Source of the DNA: JAHFLF01 sp964560145 | Lineage (GTDB): Bacteria; Patescibacteriota; Minisyncoccia; UBA6257; 1-14-0-10-44-23 | Assembly: GCA_964560145.1 (NCBI GenBank) | Contig: CAZLKS010000039.1 | Coordinates: 1-7,241 of the forward strand | DNA: 7,241 bases | Direction: 5' to 3' | Shown here: piece by piece, positions 1-5,334 of the stretch | Layout: every line of letters begins with the position of its first letter | Numbering within the stretch: the first letter of the stretch is position 1 | Made by a program: the position numbers and the translations under genes | Notes under the pieces: model-generated | Databases searched by the model: none | What the model was told of the DNA's origin: nothing | Seen by the model: only the letters and a program-made list of their open reading frames with translations

Positions 1-520
1 GAACTGAGCGTTGCCGGTAACTTCAAGAGTCGAAGAAGCTTTGATTGCACCACTGGTCTGGAGTGTGGCGAGGTTGGTGTTGCCAGAGACGGTGAGCTGG
101 GTAGCAGAGGCGTTGGCGAGGGTTGTCTTGCCGGTCACGTCGAGAGTGCCGCCGACGGTGGTGTTGCCGGTTTGGGTTGTGCTCAAATTCGTATTACCAG
201 AAACGTACAAATTCGTCGCCGAAGCATTGGCGAGTTGTGTGTTACCAGTAACTTCGAGTGTCGAGGAGGCACGAAGGGTACCGGCAACAATTGCATTACC
301 CGTTGTATTCAGGGTCGCAATTTGCAAATTACCCGTACCAGTAGCATTGGCGAAAGTCACGCCTTGTAGGGCAGCCGAACCAGTTAATGAGAAGTTGCCA
401 CCAACGCTTACATTGCCCGTAGCGGTAAGGTTGGTAGAGCTAACGCCGGCGAGCTGCGTTGCACCAGTCACCTCGAGAGTCGAAGAGGCACGAATTGCTC
501 CGGCAGCAGATACACTGGCA
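1..520 (-). repeat. Protein-level tandem beta-repeats in the surface protein
   Basis: The coding strand carries the motif (R/K)ASSTLEVTG at residues near 353, 426 and 503, spaced 73 and 77 residues apart. A related VGGTLDVTGKTTLANASAT half-unit lies between the last two, giving a sub-period of roughly 36-41 residues. The segment FANATGTGNLQIA also occurs twice, near residues 240 and 402. The copies are similar but not identical at the DNA level, so they are old duplications rather than a fresh tandem array. The repeat array continues beyond the window edge, so copy number cannot be counted. Confidence 0.7.
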
Positions 521-1548
521 AGTGTCGATGTTTGCGAGGCCTGGAAGGTGCCGACAACATGAAGCGTGGAACTCGGAGCAGAGGTTCCGATGCCAACCGC
601 CGTAGCCGTTGAAGTTGAATACATCGTCGCGCCCGCTAAAGTCCAATAAGTTGCGGTAGCGCTACCTGTCTGATCAGGAACCCAAGAAAGCCGACCGGCA
701 CCATCCGTTCCTAGAACATACCCAGTTGTCCCACCGGTTGATGGCCAAGTGTAAGCAACTCCACCAAATGTCGTACTTGCCGTTACCGTGAGATTCGCAA
801 TCTGCAAGTTGCCGGTACCAGTGGCGTTAGCAAAACTCAATCCTGTTCCACTCAATACTCCGGCGATTGTTAAATTGCCGGCCGAGGTCAGCGTATTCGA
901 AGCATTAAAGAATTGAATATTCCCCGTGCCAGTTCCACCCTGCAAAGTCAGCGTGTTTGTTGAGGTTGCATTTAGCTGCGGGTTTGTACCAGCCAACAAA
1001 AGATTTCCCGAATTGAGTACGGGGATATTCGATCCGGTTGGAGACTGAGAAGGTGCAAACCCAAGGACCGTTCCGGCATTAATCGCAAAGCCGGCCGAGG
1101 TAACACGCTGACGTGGACTGAGCGTTTCGAAGGTTGAGTTATCGGATGAAACCTCTACCTGCAAATATACGTTCTTATTATCTTGGAAATTGTAATCGAG
1201 AGTGTCAGGATATCCGCCATCTGTATCACCGATGTTTACGTTGAAAACGCCGCTCGCAACCGAAGCGCTTGTAGCAGTCGGTGCGCTACTCGGCCAGAGA
1301 CGCGTACCAGAACCAGCGGTCGCATTATCCCAAATTGAGAACTTGAAATAATACGTTGTACCAGAGGTACTACCAAGGAGATTTCCACTACTATCCGTGA
1401 GACGACCTTGATAGGCCAAGATTTGCGGAACGCCCGTAGCCGCGTGTGCAACTAACGGAAGTACCGTAAAACTCCCACCGAACATTAACTGTACGGTAAT
1501 CAAAAAGGAAACGATTTTGGAAATTTTCGACCCCCCCAGGTTGCTCAT
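1..1548 (-). CDS. Secreted tail-fibre/adhesin-like repeat protein (3' end off window)
   Basis: An unbroken minus-strand frame of 516 codons runs from ATG at 1548 to the left edge with no stop, so the C-terminus is missing. Residues 1-36 look like a Sec signal peptide: lysines at 8 and 11, a hydrophobic core and a likely cleavage at AHA-ATG. Residues about 38-160 contain AYQGRLTDSSGN, an LWPS segment, a GVFNVNIGD segment and a PRQRVTSAGFAINAG segment. This is the module I associate with bacterial fibre-like proteins that may end in an S74 chaperone domain. From about 160 onward the chain is rich in Gly, Thr, Asn, Ala and Ser with ASSTLEVTG and ATGTGNLQIA repeats, suggesting a beta-solenoid or trimeric stalk. 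No cysteine is apparent. The start lacks a Shine-Dalgarno, and an upstream in-frame stop lies near 1580. A surface-exposed, cell-contact or attachment role is inferred. Confidence 0.85.
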   Translation of the reverse strand, partial: MSNLGGSKISKIVSFLITVQLMFGGSFTVLPLVAHAATGVPQILAYQGRLTDSSGNLLGSTSGTTYYFKFSIWDNATAGSGTRLWPSSAPTATSASVASGVFNVNIGDTDGGYPDTLDYNFQDNKNVYLQVEVSSDNSTFETLSPRQRVTSAGFAINAGTVLGFAPSQSPTGSNIPVLNSGNLLLAGTNPQLNATSTNTLTLQGGTGTGNIQFFNASNTLTSAGNLTIAGVLSGTGLSFANATGTGNLQIANLTVTASTTFGGVAYTWPSTGGTTGYVLGTDGAGRLSWVPDQTGSATATYWTLAGATMYSTSTATAVGIGTSAPSSTLHVVGTFQASQTSTLASVSAAGAIRASSTLEVTGATQLAGVSSTNLTATGNVSVGGNFSLTGSAALQGVTFANATGTGNLQIATLNTTGNAIVAGTLRASSTLEVTGNTQLANASATNLYVSGNTNLSTTQTGNTTVGGTLDVTGKTTLANASATQLTVSGNTNLATLQTSGAIKASSTLEVTGNAQF

Positions 1549-1560
1549 TGTTTTAAGAGC

Positions 1561-1595
1561 GGATGCGATTCGAAAACATCATTCGAATCACATCC
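1561..1595 (-). promoter_or_regulatory. Hairpin in the 5' leader of the surface protein gene
   Basis: Bases 1561-1574 and 1582-1595 form a 14-bp stem with a single mismatch (C1566 opposite A1590) around a 7-nt loop. The core is GATTCGAA paired with TTCGAATC. It begins 12 bp upstream of the ATG of the surface gene and has no U-tract on either side, so it does not look like an intrinsic terminator. If transcription starts near 1618 the hairpin is in the mRNA leader. It could control stability or translation, or act as DNA as an operator for a dimeric repressor. Confidence 0.5.
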
Positions 1596-1624
1596 CGAAT
1601 TCCTACAAAAATTTTTCTACAAAT

Positions 1625-1630
1625 AGTATA
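1625..1630 (-). promoter_or_regulatory. Candidate -10 box of the surface protein gene
   Basis: The minus strand reads TATACT here, one mismatch from TATAAT, which would put the transcription start near 1618 and give a leader of about 70 nt. No convincing -35 element is visible at 16-18 bp. A DnaA-box-like TTTTCCACA lies just upstream at 1639-1647. Confidence 0.35.
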
Positions 1631-1931
1631 CCGCGACATGTGGAAAACTTTGACTAAAATCTGTGCATAGATTTGTTCGAAAATGTGAGGAATGGAAAAA
1701 TACGTTTATCGATAAGAAAAAAGCGACAAATAATTCGCAAAAAAATGGGTCATTTTTTGCAAGGAGAAGGGTGCTTTTTTACGGCAAAAATGCAACGCGA
1801 AAATCAAGCATTTTTTAGGAAAAAAAGGAAAAAATATTTCGGCCGAAAAACACCAATCGCTAAACAGCGGAGACCTCAACGGCAAAAATAGTTAACAACA
1901 GTTATTCCACAGTTTTACACAGGTTAACATT

Positions 1932-1960
1932 TTGCAATAAAAGTTAACCAATGTTAATAT
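1932..1960 (+). promoter_or_regulatory. Sigma70-type promoter of the HTH gene
   Basis: A -35 box TTGCAA (1932-1937) and a -10 box TAATAT (1955-1960) are separated by exactly 17 bp. Transcription should begin near 1967, giving a leader of about 30 nt without an obvious Shine-Dalgarno. GTTAAC motifs lie just upstream of the -35 box (1923-1928) and in the spacer (1943-1948), and GTTAAT (1953-1958) overlaps the -10 box. Confidence 0.6.
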
Positions 1961-1968
1961 GTTAGAGC

Positions 1969-1983
1969 AATTAAGCCTTAATT
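1969..1983. promoter_or_regulatory. Perfect inverted repeat, candidate operator of the HTH gene
   Basis: AATTAAG-C-CTTAATT is a perfect 7-1-7 inverted repeat placed immediately after the predicted transcription start and 13 bp before the ATG. This is a typical position for an autorepression operator. The short A+T-rich arms would make only a weak RNA hairpin, so a protein-binding DNA site is the more likely reading. Confidence 0.4.
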
Positions 1984-1996
1984 CATCTCATTTCAA

Positions 1997-2239
1997 ATGT
2001 CCGAAAAACTTTACTCCACTCCTGAGGTTGCCAAGATTCTTGGCATGAGTCGCATCGCTGTTTTTAAGAAAATTAAGACCGGAAAACTCAAAGCTATGAA
2101 GGTTGGAAAGGGGTACGTTGTGGCTAAGACGGATCTCATGGAACACTATCGCCTGAAATTGAAAAAGGCGCAGAAAAAAATGGGGCCGGAACCCGAAGAG
2201 GGCCTTGACAGGATTTCAACTTCCGAAAGTGAATCATAG
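1997..2239 (+). CDS. Excisionase-family (HTH_17, MerR-like) DNA-binding protein
   Basis: This 80-residue protein consists mainly of one winged helix-turn-helix of the excisionase/MerR-like class, residues about 5-51. Helix 1 is STPEVAKILG, the recognition helix follows at SRIAVFKKIKTGKLKA, and the wing is MKVGKGYVVAKTDLMEHY. This order is characteristic of the HTH_17 family, which includes phage and transposon excisionases but also many free-standing chromosomal regulators. A basic stretch (residues 54-62) is followed by an acidic, Ser/Glu-rich tail. It has its own promoter and a terminator and no integrase gene beside it, so a transcriptional regulator is more likely than a true excisionase. 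The flanking repeats suggest autoregulation and possibly control of the divergent surface gene. The ATG at 1997 is the only sensible start. Confidence 0.8.
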   Translation: MSEKLYSTPEVAKILGMSRIAVFKKIKTGKLKAMKVGKGYVVAKTDLMEHYRLKLKKAQKKMGPEPEEGLDRISTSESES

Positions 2240-2266
2240 TTTTACAAAAAAATATTTATTAAAAAT

Positions 2267-2299
2267 AAAAAATCTCCGCGAATTCCGCGGAGATTTTTT
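2267..2299. terminator. Bidirectional intrinsic terminator
   Basis: AAAAAATCTCCGCG (2267-2280) pairs perfectly with CGCGGAGATTTTTT (2286-2299) around the 5-nt loop AATTC. The GC-rich upper stem is flanked by an A-run on the left and a T-run on the right, so it can end transcription in both directions. It lies between the plus-strand HTH gene and the convergent minus-strand hydrolase gene. Confidence 0.9.
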
Positions 2300-2313
2300 A
2301 TTTATCAATCGGT

Positions 2314-3240
2314 TTACTGCACCGGCGAACCGTTTGGAACACTTTTTTCTGGATTCAACATTACGGGCTTATGAAGTGCGGAACCATTCGTAATGGTTTC
2401 GTCGATGGCATAGAGAATCATGCCGTTACTCTCAACACCCTTCATCTTTCGTGGGGCAAGATTTGTCACAACTGGAACTTGTCTGCCGAGCATACTCTCG
2501 GGCGCATAATGCTGTGCAACACCGGAAACAATTGTTCGAACTTCACCGCCAAGATCAACTGAAAACTTGAGAAGCTTATCTGCGCCTTCAACTTTTTCTG
2601 CGGTAAGAATGGTACCCATTTTGATTTCGATTTTCGCAAGATCATCGATAGCAATAATCGGTGTTGCACTCATAGACAGAATTAACTCAAGTGCCTTAGG
2701 TAACTCCACCACGCCGTCGTGCCCACTAAAATGACCACGCTCACCTTTACCGTCCTCGACGTACGTCTTTGCTTTTAATTGATCCTCGAAGAGCTTTTTG
2801 TTTTCAATACGAACCCACTTATCGGTCGGTGAAAAAATAGCGTGCACCTGCTCGGCAATTTTCTGTACCTTTGAAGCAAGTGGAGCAGCAAACCATGGTG
2901 CGGCAATTAGGTCGTCTTCTGGGCTGTTATTTATTGGTTTCTCTAGAAACCCAGCGACAGAAAGTACTCCTCCAACGCGTACGCTCTCAGGAAGGGTCTC
3001 TAGGTATTTCAAAATCGCAATCACTCCCATACTGTGACCTACAAAGTAGGTATTCGCATCCGGCTTGCCGACTGCCAGAGCTAGCGCCGGAATCCACTCC
3101 TCCATCGTCGGCTTCTCGGCGTGAGGCAGCTGCGGTGCCACCACAAGGTATCTACGTTTCTCCAGCTCGGCTTTAAACCACGGGAACCACCCATCGGTTG
3201 GTTTGTTATCCCAGTCATGCACCAAAATAATACGTTTCAT
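2314..3240 (-). CDS. RBBP9/YdeN-like serine hydrolase fused to a tRNA-binding (Trbp111/MetG-C-like) domain
   Basis: The 308-residue product has two domains. Residues 1-188 match the small RBBP9/YdeN alpha/beta hydrolases. They start RIILVHDWDNKPTDGWFPW, the nucleophile elbow is GHSMG with Ser70, the acid is Asp140 in FSPTDKWV, and the histidine is probably His170 in GHFSGHDG, so the triad looks complete. Residues about 197-308 match the OB-fold tRNA-binding domain of Trbp111, CsaA and the MetRS C-terminus: DLAKIEIKMGTILTAEKVEG, ADKLLKFSVDLG, TIVSGVAQHY and NLAPRKMKGVESNGMIL. Each half is about the length of a stand-alone protein. The joint is LILSMSATPI, and Met190 (codon at 2671-2673) could be a relic or a functional internal start with no clear Shine-Dalgarno. 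No MetRS catalytic domain is nearby. Substrate and purpose are unknown. An esterase or peptidase acting on an aminoacyl or other tRNA-linked group is speculation. Confidence 0.88.
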   Translation of the reverse strand: MKRIILVHDWDNKPTDGWFPWFKAELEKRRYLVVAPQLPHAEKPTMEEWIPALALAVGKPDANTYFVGHSMGVIAILKYLETLPESVRVGGVLSVAGFLEKPINNSPEDDLIAAPWFAAPLASKVQKIAEQVHAIFSPTDKWVRIENKKLFEDQLKAKTYVEDGKGERGHFSGHDGVVELPKALELILSMSATPIIAIDDLAKIEIKMGTILTAEKVEGADKLLKFSVDLGGEVRTIVSGVAQHYAPESMLGRQVPVVTNLAPRKMKGVESNGMILYAIDETITNGSALHKPVMLNPEKSVPNGSPVQ

Positions 3241-3302
3241 ATCGATATAAATAGTTATTAATTGTTTATGACATATCTACCCTACCATAGAGCCCTCAGT
3301 AA

Positions 3303-3330
3303 CTAAAAATGGCCCGTAGGCCATTTTTAG
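3303..3330 (-). terminator. Intrinsic terminator of the DUF1761 gene
   Basis: CTAAAAATGGCC (3303-3314) pairs perfectly with GGCCATTTTTAG (3319-3330) around a CGTA loop. Read on the minus strand, the GC core is followed by TTTTTAG. It lies 31 bp beyond the DUF1761 stop and upstream of the hydrolase gene, so those two genes are separate transcription units. The symmetric A/T arms could also work in the plus direction. Confidence 0.8.
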
Positions 3331-3360
3331 GGCGATTAACTAGGATTCTAGACGACCCAC

Positions 3361-3780
3361 CTACCAAGCACCGATGATTGCACCCATGGCGAGACAGCAA
3401 ACCAGCGAAGAAATTACCTCAAATAACCACAACGTATAAGACCTACCCATCCAGATAACCTCAATGGAGCTCGAGGTTACTAAGAATCCAATCCAAACCA
3501 GGAACGCCACCATCATGCCAGTCGCCGCACCAGTTGTGCCCAGGACCGTGGAGGTAGAGGCAAGTAGATAGACCACCGATAGCACATACGCAAAAACAAT
3601 ATTAACCAGCAGGTTCTTTAGCATCTGCGGAATCATATCGGAGAACTTTTCATTACCCGTTGGATGAACGTTGGCAAGGCGCATCCATAATTTTCCAAAA
3701 AGTGGCCCGTGGAATAGAAAGCCAATGATAAAATTAACCACTCCCGCAACTAATACCGCCGACATATTGATTGATAACAT
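3361..3780 (-). CDS. DUF1761-family integral membrane protein
   Basis: The 139-residue protein is very hydrophobic, with four predicted membrane segments at about residues 7-25, 55-75, 84-103 and 114-137. The N-terminal pattern, an AVLVAGVVNFIIGFLFHGP segment followed by LFGKLWM, resembles the family signature of a first helix, a short aromatic/Pro/Gly turn and LFGK.WM. Overall length and helix count also fit DUF1761, whose function is not established. The loop between helices 1 and 2 carries most of the charged residues. The ATG at 3780 is about 33 nt downstream of a predicted start site under an extended -10 promoter, and the gene has its own terminator, so it is probably monocistronic. A second Met at residue 6 is an alternative start. 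Confidence 0.75.
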   Translation of the reverse strand: MLSINMSAVLVAGVVNFIIGFLFHGPLFGKLWMRLANVHPTGNEKFSDMIPQMLKNLLVNIVFAYVLSVVYLLASTSTVLGTTGAATGMMVAFLVWIGFLVTSSSIEVIWMGRSYTLWLFEVISSLVCCLAMGAIIGAW

Positions 3781-3819
3781 ATGAATATTGGCAATTCTTA
3801 AGATGTATTAATGGCTCTT

Positions 3820-3828
3820 ATTATAGCA
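3820..3828 (-). promoter_or_regulatory. Extended -10 promoter of the DUF1761 gene
   Basis: The minus strand reads TGCTATAAT, a perfect TATAAT with the upstream TGn extension, which commonly compensates for a poor -35 box. A T-run (3843-3849 on the other strand) occupies the -35 zone. The expected transcription start is near 3813, about 33 nt before the ATG. Confidence 0.6.
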
Positions 3829-3892
3829 AATGGGCAAAATTTAAAAAAATCAAACGACTACAGCGGAGACGAAGATGTTGCTTTCCGCACTG

Positions 3893-4342
3893 TTAGCGAT
3901 TAAATCCTTTTAGTTCACGAGCAGGCTCAGTCCTTACGGACTTTCGTACCTCTGATAGTACATCCTCAGCAGCCAGCTTATAATCGGGATGTAGCCGAAG
4001 CCATTTTGACGAAGCCTCTACCTCAAGAAGCATTAGATTACCCTCTCTGACTGGGATGTTGTCAATGAAATATGTAATGTCCTTTTCCTCGAAGCCCTCT
4101 TCGCTCAAATCCCTCGCAATCAAAAGGCGCTGTTCATCAAGAGGACGCGTGCCGTCATAATTATATTCTTTCCCGTCAACAAAATATGATTCCCAGTATC
4201 CCGCAGGAAATCGGAATAATCCTCCAGCTAAAAGATATCCTTCTGGCAGGTGCGCCGCGAGTACATTTTCCTGTGCATCAGTGGATACAACAATCAATGC
4301 TCGTACCGGTCTCCGCAATAAATACGTTGGAAGATTAAGCAT
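3893..4342 (-). CDS. Uncharacterised protein, possibly a degenerate Nudix-like fold
   Basis: I do not recognise this 149-residue protein. It is soluble and has no signal peptide. It starts with a basic stretch (LLRRPVRALIVVSTD), then a Gly/Phe/Pro-rich segment (LLAGGLFRFPAGYWE), a YNYDGTRPLDEQ segment, a charged helix (LLIARDLSEEGFEEKDI), a strand (NLMLLEVEA) and an amphipathic C-terminal helix rich in Glu and Arg. The order of a strand, FPAG..E, then ARDLSEEGF faintly recalls the Nudix box (G-x5-E-x7-REUXEEXGU). However, the spacing is much too long and the key RE is RD, so catalytic Nudix activity is not supported. The ATG at 4342 lies 7 nt after a perfect -10 box, suggesting a leaderless message. 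Downstream, an imperfect hairpin at about 3862-3893 precedes a T-run on the minus strand. Confidence 0.7.
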   Translation of the reverse strand: MLNLPTYLLRRPVRALIVVSTDAQENVLAAHLPEGYLLAGGLFRFPAGYWESYFVDGKEYNYDGTRPLDEQRLLIARDLSEEGFEEKDITYFIDNIPVREGNLMLLEVEASSKWLRLHPDYKLAAEDVLSEVRKSVRTEPARELKGFNR

Positions 4343-4349
4343 AAGAAGT

Positions 4350-4355
4350 ATTATA
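4350..4355 (-). promoter_or_regulatory. -10 box of the 149-aa gene; likely leaderless start
   Basis: The minus strand reads TATAAT followed by the 7 nt ACTTCTT and then the ATG. Normal spacing would put the transcription start at or one base before the start codon, implying a leaderless mRNA. No recognisable -35 box is present at 17 bp. Confidence 0.55.
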
Positions 4356-4378
4356 AATGGATTGTACCACGCCTACAC

Positions 4379-4413
4379 CGCCCGCTTTGCTCTAGGAGCA
4401 AAAGCAGTGGGCG
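4379..4413. other. Strong imperfect hairpin between the deaminase and 149-aa genes
   Basis: GCTTTGCTC (4384-4392) pairs with GAGCAAAAGC (4396-4405, one bulged A) and CGCCC (4379-4383) pairs with GGGCG (4409-4413) across a 3-nt bulge. It begins 20 bp past the deaminase stop on the minus strand. There is no U-tract, so it is either a factor-dependent or processing structure, or a decayed palindromic repeat, rather than a clear intrinsic terminator. Confidence 0.45.
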
Positions 4414-4433
4414 TTGTGGGACGAAGTTGAAAC

Positions 4434-4895
4434 TTATTTAAGTGACTTCTCCCAATCTGCAATGACCTTTAAAGCCTCATCTTCTAGCTCTACACCATGA
4501 ACCAAACTAATCGGTTTTCTTAGTGCAGCATTAATTTGCTGAAGATCATGAGTGCCTTCAAAGTGCTGCTTTGATACCCTGCCCCTGGAACAGGCGTATA
4601 TAATTCTTGGGATTGATGCCCAAGATGATGCGGCCAGGCACATCAAACATGGCTCAAGAGACGAATAAAGCGTAACCTCTGGAATATCTCTTTTCCCTAA
4701 TTTCTGGCACGCTTCACGAATCGCCGTGACCTCACCATGCGCTGTTGGGTCTTTGAGCTGCTTGCCATTACTAATAGCCGAGGCAATTATCTCGTTATTT
4801 TTTATGATCACTACCCCAACCGGAAAACCCCCGGCCGCAACCGATTCTTTAGATTTATCGATCGCCTGCTTCAAAAATTTCTCATCGTCTTTCAT
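4434..4895 (-). CDS. Zinc-dependent nucleoside deaminase, guanine-deaminase-like
   Basis: From the ATG at 4895 the product is 153 residues, the usual length of bacterial guanine deaminases and TadA-like enzymes. The zinc site is intact: His53 and catalytic Glu55 in DPTAHGEVTAIREAC, and Cys83 and Cys86 in SLEPCLMC. The DPTAH.EVTAIR.AC segment is closest to GuaD-type guanine deaminases, and the usual HAE is HGE here. The family hydrolytically removes the exocyclic amine of guanine or related bases. Cytosine, adenosine or tRNA substrates cannot be excluded, so I give no symbol. An ATG at 4931 would add 12 residues and overlap the GIY-YIG gene by 29 nt. I prefer 4895 because MKDDEKFLKQAI is where homologues begin and an extended -10 box sits 6 nt upstream. 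The spacing to the upstream gene is 7 nt. Confidence 0.85.
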   Translation of the reverse strand: MKDDEKFLKQAIDKSKESVAAGGFPVGVVIIKNNEIIASAISNGKQLKDPTAHGEVTAIREACQKLGKRDIPEVTLYSSLEPCLMCLAASSWASIPRIIYACSRGRVSKQHFEGTHDLQQINAALRKPISLVHGVELEDEALKVIADWEKSLK

Positions 4896-4901
4896 CGCAT
4901 A

Positions 4902-4910
4902 ACTATAACA
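4902..4910 (-). promoter_or_regulatory. Extended -10 box abutting the deaminase start
   Basis: The minus strand reads TGTTATAGT, an extended -10 element with one mismatch, ending 6 nt before the preferred ATG at 4895. This would again produce a leaderless message. The TAG inside the box is also the stop codon of the GIY-YIG gene (4903-4905), so the two signals share bases. Confidence 0.45.
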
Positions 4911-5142
4911 GGTGCTTATTCCTAAACGCAATTCCAGAATGAGATTTTAGATAGCTTTCAAAAGTGTACGCATGCTGCTTGTCCGAAAAGGCGCAAAACC
5001 ATGCAATGCCGAATGGTGTTTTACTTGATGAATATTCTGCCGAGCCGCGGTTGTGTTCCTGCACACGTGTTTTTAAATTCTCTGTGACTCCGGTGTAATA
5101 GCTATTATCTTTCTTGCTGCGCAGAATGTAGACGAAGTACAT
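4903..5142 (-). CDS. GIY-YIG nuclease superfamily protein (UPF0213-type)
   Basis: At 79 residues this is the normal size of the single-domain UPF0213/YhbQ-like GIY-YIG proteins. It opens with MYFVYILRSKKDNSYYTGVT, where VYI and YTG stand for the GIY and YIG halves, so the second motif is degenerate at one position. Further family residues are Arg26 and His30 in LKTRVQEHNRG, Glu62 in FESYLKS, the metal-binding position, and the closing SGIAFRNKHLL segment. Family members are predicted DNA-processing nucleases with poorly known cellular roles. They are abundant, often in several copies, in small bacterial genomes. The ATG at 5142 is the only plausible start and lacks a Shine-Dalgarno. The gene is followed after 7 bp by the deaminase gene, so co-transcription is possible, although a functional link is not evident. 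Confidence 0.88.
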   Translation of the reverse strand: MYFVYILRSKKDNSYYTGVTENLKTRVQEHNRGSAEYSSSKTPFGIAWFCAFSDKQHAYTFESYLKSHSGIAFRNKHLL

Positions 5143-5334
5143 GGTTCAAGCATAACGAGGATCAAAGCTGATGCAAAAAAGTTACCCACAGATGACGAGG
5201 TTATGTGCGTGCACGCCCATGCTTCGCGAGTACGCTACGCAGGGCACTGCTTCTCTGCTCGAGCTAATTTATAGCTCAAAGTAAAATATAACACTTAGTG
5301 CCGCGCACTGCGTAGTTTTCCAAAAACGAAGCAG
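5143..5334. other. Intergenic region rich in inverted repeats between GIY-YIG gene and tRNA-Ala
   Basis: No gene is seen in these 192 bases. CTACGCAG (5235-5242) with GGCACT (5243-5248) is mirrored by AGTGCC (5297-5302) and CTGCGTAG (5308-5315). CACTGCTTC (5246-5254) is mirrored by GAAGCAGTG (5328-5336), which runs two bases into the tRNA 3' end. In the middle, GAGCTA-ATTTA-TAGCTC (5261-5277) forms a small hairpin. A near DnaA box, TTACCCACA, occurs at 5182-5190. The structure may be a decayed repeat element or the 3' region of the tRNA transcript. A T5 run follows the tRNA on the minus strand (5322-5326). Confidence 0.45.

Larger units (their letters stand above)
1549..1996. other. Divergent A+T-rich intergenic region between surface gene and HTH gene
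   Basis: These 448 bases carry no convincing gene. Both flanking genes are transcribed outward. The left third holds the hairpin leader and a probable -10 box of the surface gene. The middle (about 1675-1890) is dominated by A-runs and T-runs, with a 10-bp palindrome TTATCGATAA at 1706-1715 and the inverted pair CATTTTTTGC / GCAAAAATG around 1751-1792. The right end carries repeated GTTAAC motifs, the HTH promoter and a perfect inverted repeat. Two 9-mers fit the DnaA-box consensus TTWTNCACA: TTTTCCACA on the minus strand at 1639-1647 and TTTTACACA on the plus strand at 1913-1921. Near matches lie at 1662-1670 and 1903-1911. Confidence 0.6.

Noticed and set aside
11..562. Long plus-strand open frame opposite the repeat protein
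   Set aside because: It is the antisense shadow of the surface-protein gene. The minus-strand frame has a signal peptide, a recognisable domain and regular repeats, while this frame merely mirrors their composition.
1673..1891. Plus-strand frame of 72 codons, very rich in Lys and Arg
   Set aside because: Composition simply reflects A-runs. It has no domain pattern or ribosome binding site, and it lies in a non-coding A+T-rich stretch.
2314..2673. Calling the tRNA-binding half a fragment of metG
   Set aside because: Only the OB-fold domain is present, with no synthetase catalytic or anticodon-binding domain. It is continuous with a different enzyme, so the symbol would mislead.
2798..3176. 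Two overlapping plus-strand frames opposite the hydrolase
   Set aside because: They lie antisense to a gene with complete catalytic motifs and have no protein-family character of their own.
4379..4413. Hairpin as an intrinsic terminator of the deaminase gene
   Set aside because: The stem is strong but no U-tract follows on the minus strand.
4434..4895. Naming the deaminase tadA
   Set aside because: The DPTAHGEVTAIREAC pattern is closer to guanine deaminases than to tRNA adenosine deaminases, and substrate cannot be settled from sequence alone.
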